A DNA stretch of 6,293 bases from Bacteroidales bacterium UBA1722 (GTDB lineage: Bacteria > Bacteroidota > Bacteroidia > Bacteroidales > UBA932), in contig DCIQ01000064.1 in assembly GCA_002317435.1 (NCBI GenBank), positions 1 to 6,293 of the forward strand, read 5' to 3'. The position numbers were made by a program, and so were the translations under genes. This document shows, piece by piece, positions 5,425-6,293 of this stretch (position 1 is the first letter of the stretch; each line of letters begins with the position of its first letter). The notes under the pieces were generated by a model, which had not been told where the DNA came from, made no database searches, and was given only the letters and a program-made list of their open reading frames with translations.

Positions 5425-5691
5425 TTAACGATTACCCGAATGTCCTCTGAAGGTACGGGTCGGAGCGAACTCGCCGAGTTTGTGGCCTACCATATTTTCA
5501 GTTACATATACCGGAATAAATTTGTTTCCGTTATGCACAGCGATGGTGTGACCAACGAAGTCAGGAGATATCATACTGGCGCGTGACCAGGTCTTGACAA
5601 CTTCTTTTTTCATAGTACCCTCATTCATGGCAAGTACTCTTTTTTCGAGAGCTTCCTGAATATAGGGACCTTTTCTAAGTGATCTGCTCAT
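5425..5691 (-). CDS. rpsS: 30S ribosomal protein S19
   Basis: S19 sits in the head of the small subunit, pairs with S13 and contacts the A-site region and the bridge to the large subunit. The 88-residue protein is of normal length and complete. It starts MSRSLRKGPYI and carries the family signature around KTWSRASMISPDFVGHTIAVHNG (residues 33-55), then PVYVTENMVGHKLGEFAPTRTF (59-80) and the terminal RGHSG. It lies 20 bases after the rplB stop and 19 before rplV in the standard S10-cluster order. The leader before its ATG (AATAAAACAGAGATAAT) is A-rich with no strong Shine-Dalgarno sequence. Confidence 0.98.
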   Translation of the reverse strand: MSRSLRKGPYIQEALEKRVLAMNEGTMKKEVVKTWSRASMISPDFVGHTIAVHNGNKFIPVYVTENMVGHKLGEFAPTRTFRGHSGNR

Positions 5692-5711
5692 ATTATCTCT
5701 GTTTTATTCCG

Positions 5712-6293
5712 TTATTTTTTCCTTCTTTCGATGATAAACTTGTTCGAAGTAGCCTTAGGATTACGTGTCTTGTAACCCTTTGCAGGTATACCCTTACGTG
5801 AACGGGGATGTCCACCGGAAGCACGGCCTTCACCACCACCCATAGGGTGATCAACAGGGTTCATAACGACACCGCGGTTGTGAGGTCTGCGTCCGAACCA
5901 TCTCTGACGTCCGGCCTTACCGTCTGATTCGAGGTTATGGTCAGCGTTGGAAACGACTCCGACAGTGGCACGGCATGCCGTAAGCACCATTCTGGTCTCA
6001 CCTGAAGGGAGACGGAGGATAGCATGCTTGCCTTCACGTGCTGTGAGCTGGGCATATGTTCCGGCCGAACGTGCCATGGCGGCACCGCAACCGGGACGAA
6101 GTTCGATATTGTGAACAAGTGTTCCGAGAGGAATTTCGGCCAGAGGGAGAGAGTTTCCGATTTCAGGTGCCACACCTGTACCGGAAGCGATCTGCTGTCC
6201 TACCTTGATACCCTGGGGAGCGATGATATATCTCTTTTCACCGTCAGCGTAAACTACGAGCGCGATACGTGCACTGCGGTTGGGGTCATACTC
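5712..6293 (-). CDS. rplB: 50S ribosomal protein L2, C-terminal part (runs off the right edge)
   Basis: L2 is a core 23S rRNA-binding protein needed for subunit joining and the peptidyl transferase centre. The window holds the last 193 codons plus the stop; the first 80 or so of about 274 residues are outside. In-frame reading from the edge begins EYDPNRSARIALVVYADGEK, then the conserved GNSLPLAEIPLGTLVHNIEL, RSAGTYAQLTAREGKHAILRLPSGE, GKAGRQRWFGRRPHNRG, and the signature MNPVDHPMGGGEGR encoded at 5864-5823. The Met after HP, where E. coli has His (HPHGGG), is a variant I associate with Bacteroidota. The GTG at 6173 is an internal valine codon, not a start. It is followed by rpsS after 20 bases. 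Confidence 0.97.
   Translation of the reverse strand, partial: EYDPNRSARIALVVYADGEKRYIIAPQGIKVGQQIASGTGVAPEIGNSLPLAEIPLGTLVHNIELRPGCGAAMARSAGTYAQLTAREGKHAILRLPSGETRMVLTACRATVGVVSNADHNLESDGKAGRQRWFGRRPHNRGVVMNPVDHPMGGGEGRASGGHPRSRKGIPAKGYKTRNPKATSNKFIIERRKK

Noticed and set aside
6171..6173. GTG as the start of an independent 153-residue protein
   Set aside because: The frame continues upstream to the window edge as typical L2 sequence; this GTG is an internal valine codon.

Overview
The window looks like part of a Bacteroidota chromosome, most likely Bacteroidales. The main evidence is promoter structure: upstream of the tRNA gene and the aro genes there are -7 boxes of the Bacteroidetes form TAnnTTTG (one perfect TTTG-N19-TACCTTTG), not E. 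coli-type -10/-35 boxes. Most start codons lack a Shine-Dalgarno sequence, and ribosomal protein L2 carries the variant NPVDHPMGGGEG. Genus cannot be settled from the sequence alone.

Layout, left to right. (1) 1-599, minus strand: the first 199 codons of a type I restriction-modification DNA methyltransferase subunit (HsdM), running off the left edge, with a candidate promoter. (2) 600-857: intergenic, holding a large GC-rich imperfect palindrome (706-784) and the terminator of the next gene. (3) 858-941, minus: a complete tRNA-Leu(CAA) with its own promoter and terminator. (4) 1071-4066, plus: a two-gene shikimate operon, aroB (3-dehydroquinate synthase) overlapping by ATGA with a 666-residue fusion of a type I 3-dehydroquinate dehydratase-like domain (AroD) and an EPSP synthase domain (AroA). 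(5) 4110-4146: a bidirectional terminator between convergent operons. (6) 4165-6293, minus: the S10 ribosomal-protein cluster in the order rplB (partial), rpsS, rplV, rpsC.

aroB and the fusion gene would supply steps 2, 3 and 6 of chorismate synthesis. However, the AroD-like domain keeps the Schiff-base lysine while the catalytic histidine and several substrate-binding residues appear replaced. The AroA domain also has unusual residues at several positions that bind PEP or shikimate-3-phosphate. Whether the fusion carries out both reactions is the main biochemical question here.

The other unusual point is the ribosomal cluster. It stops at rpsC with a terminator directly behind it, where rplP, rpmC and rpsQ normally follow. 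The terminal S3 protein has an Arg/Gly/Asp-rich tail encoded by a short DNA repeat. I see no CRISPR array, insertion sequence, phage gene or clear undescribed multi-gene system in this window.
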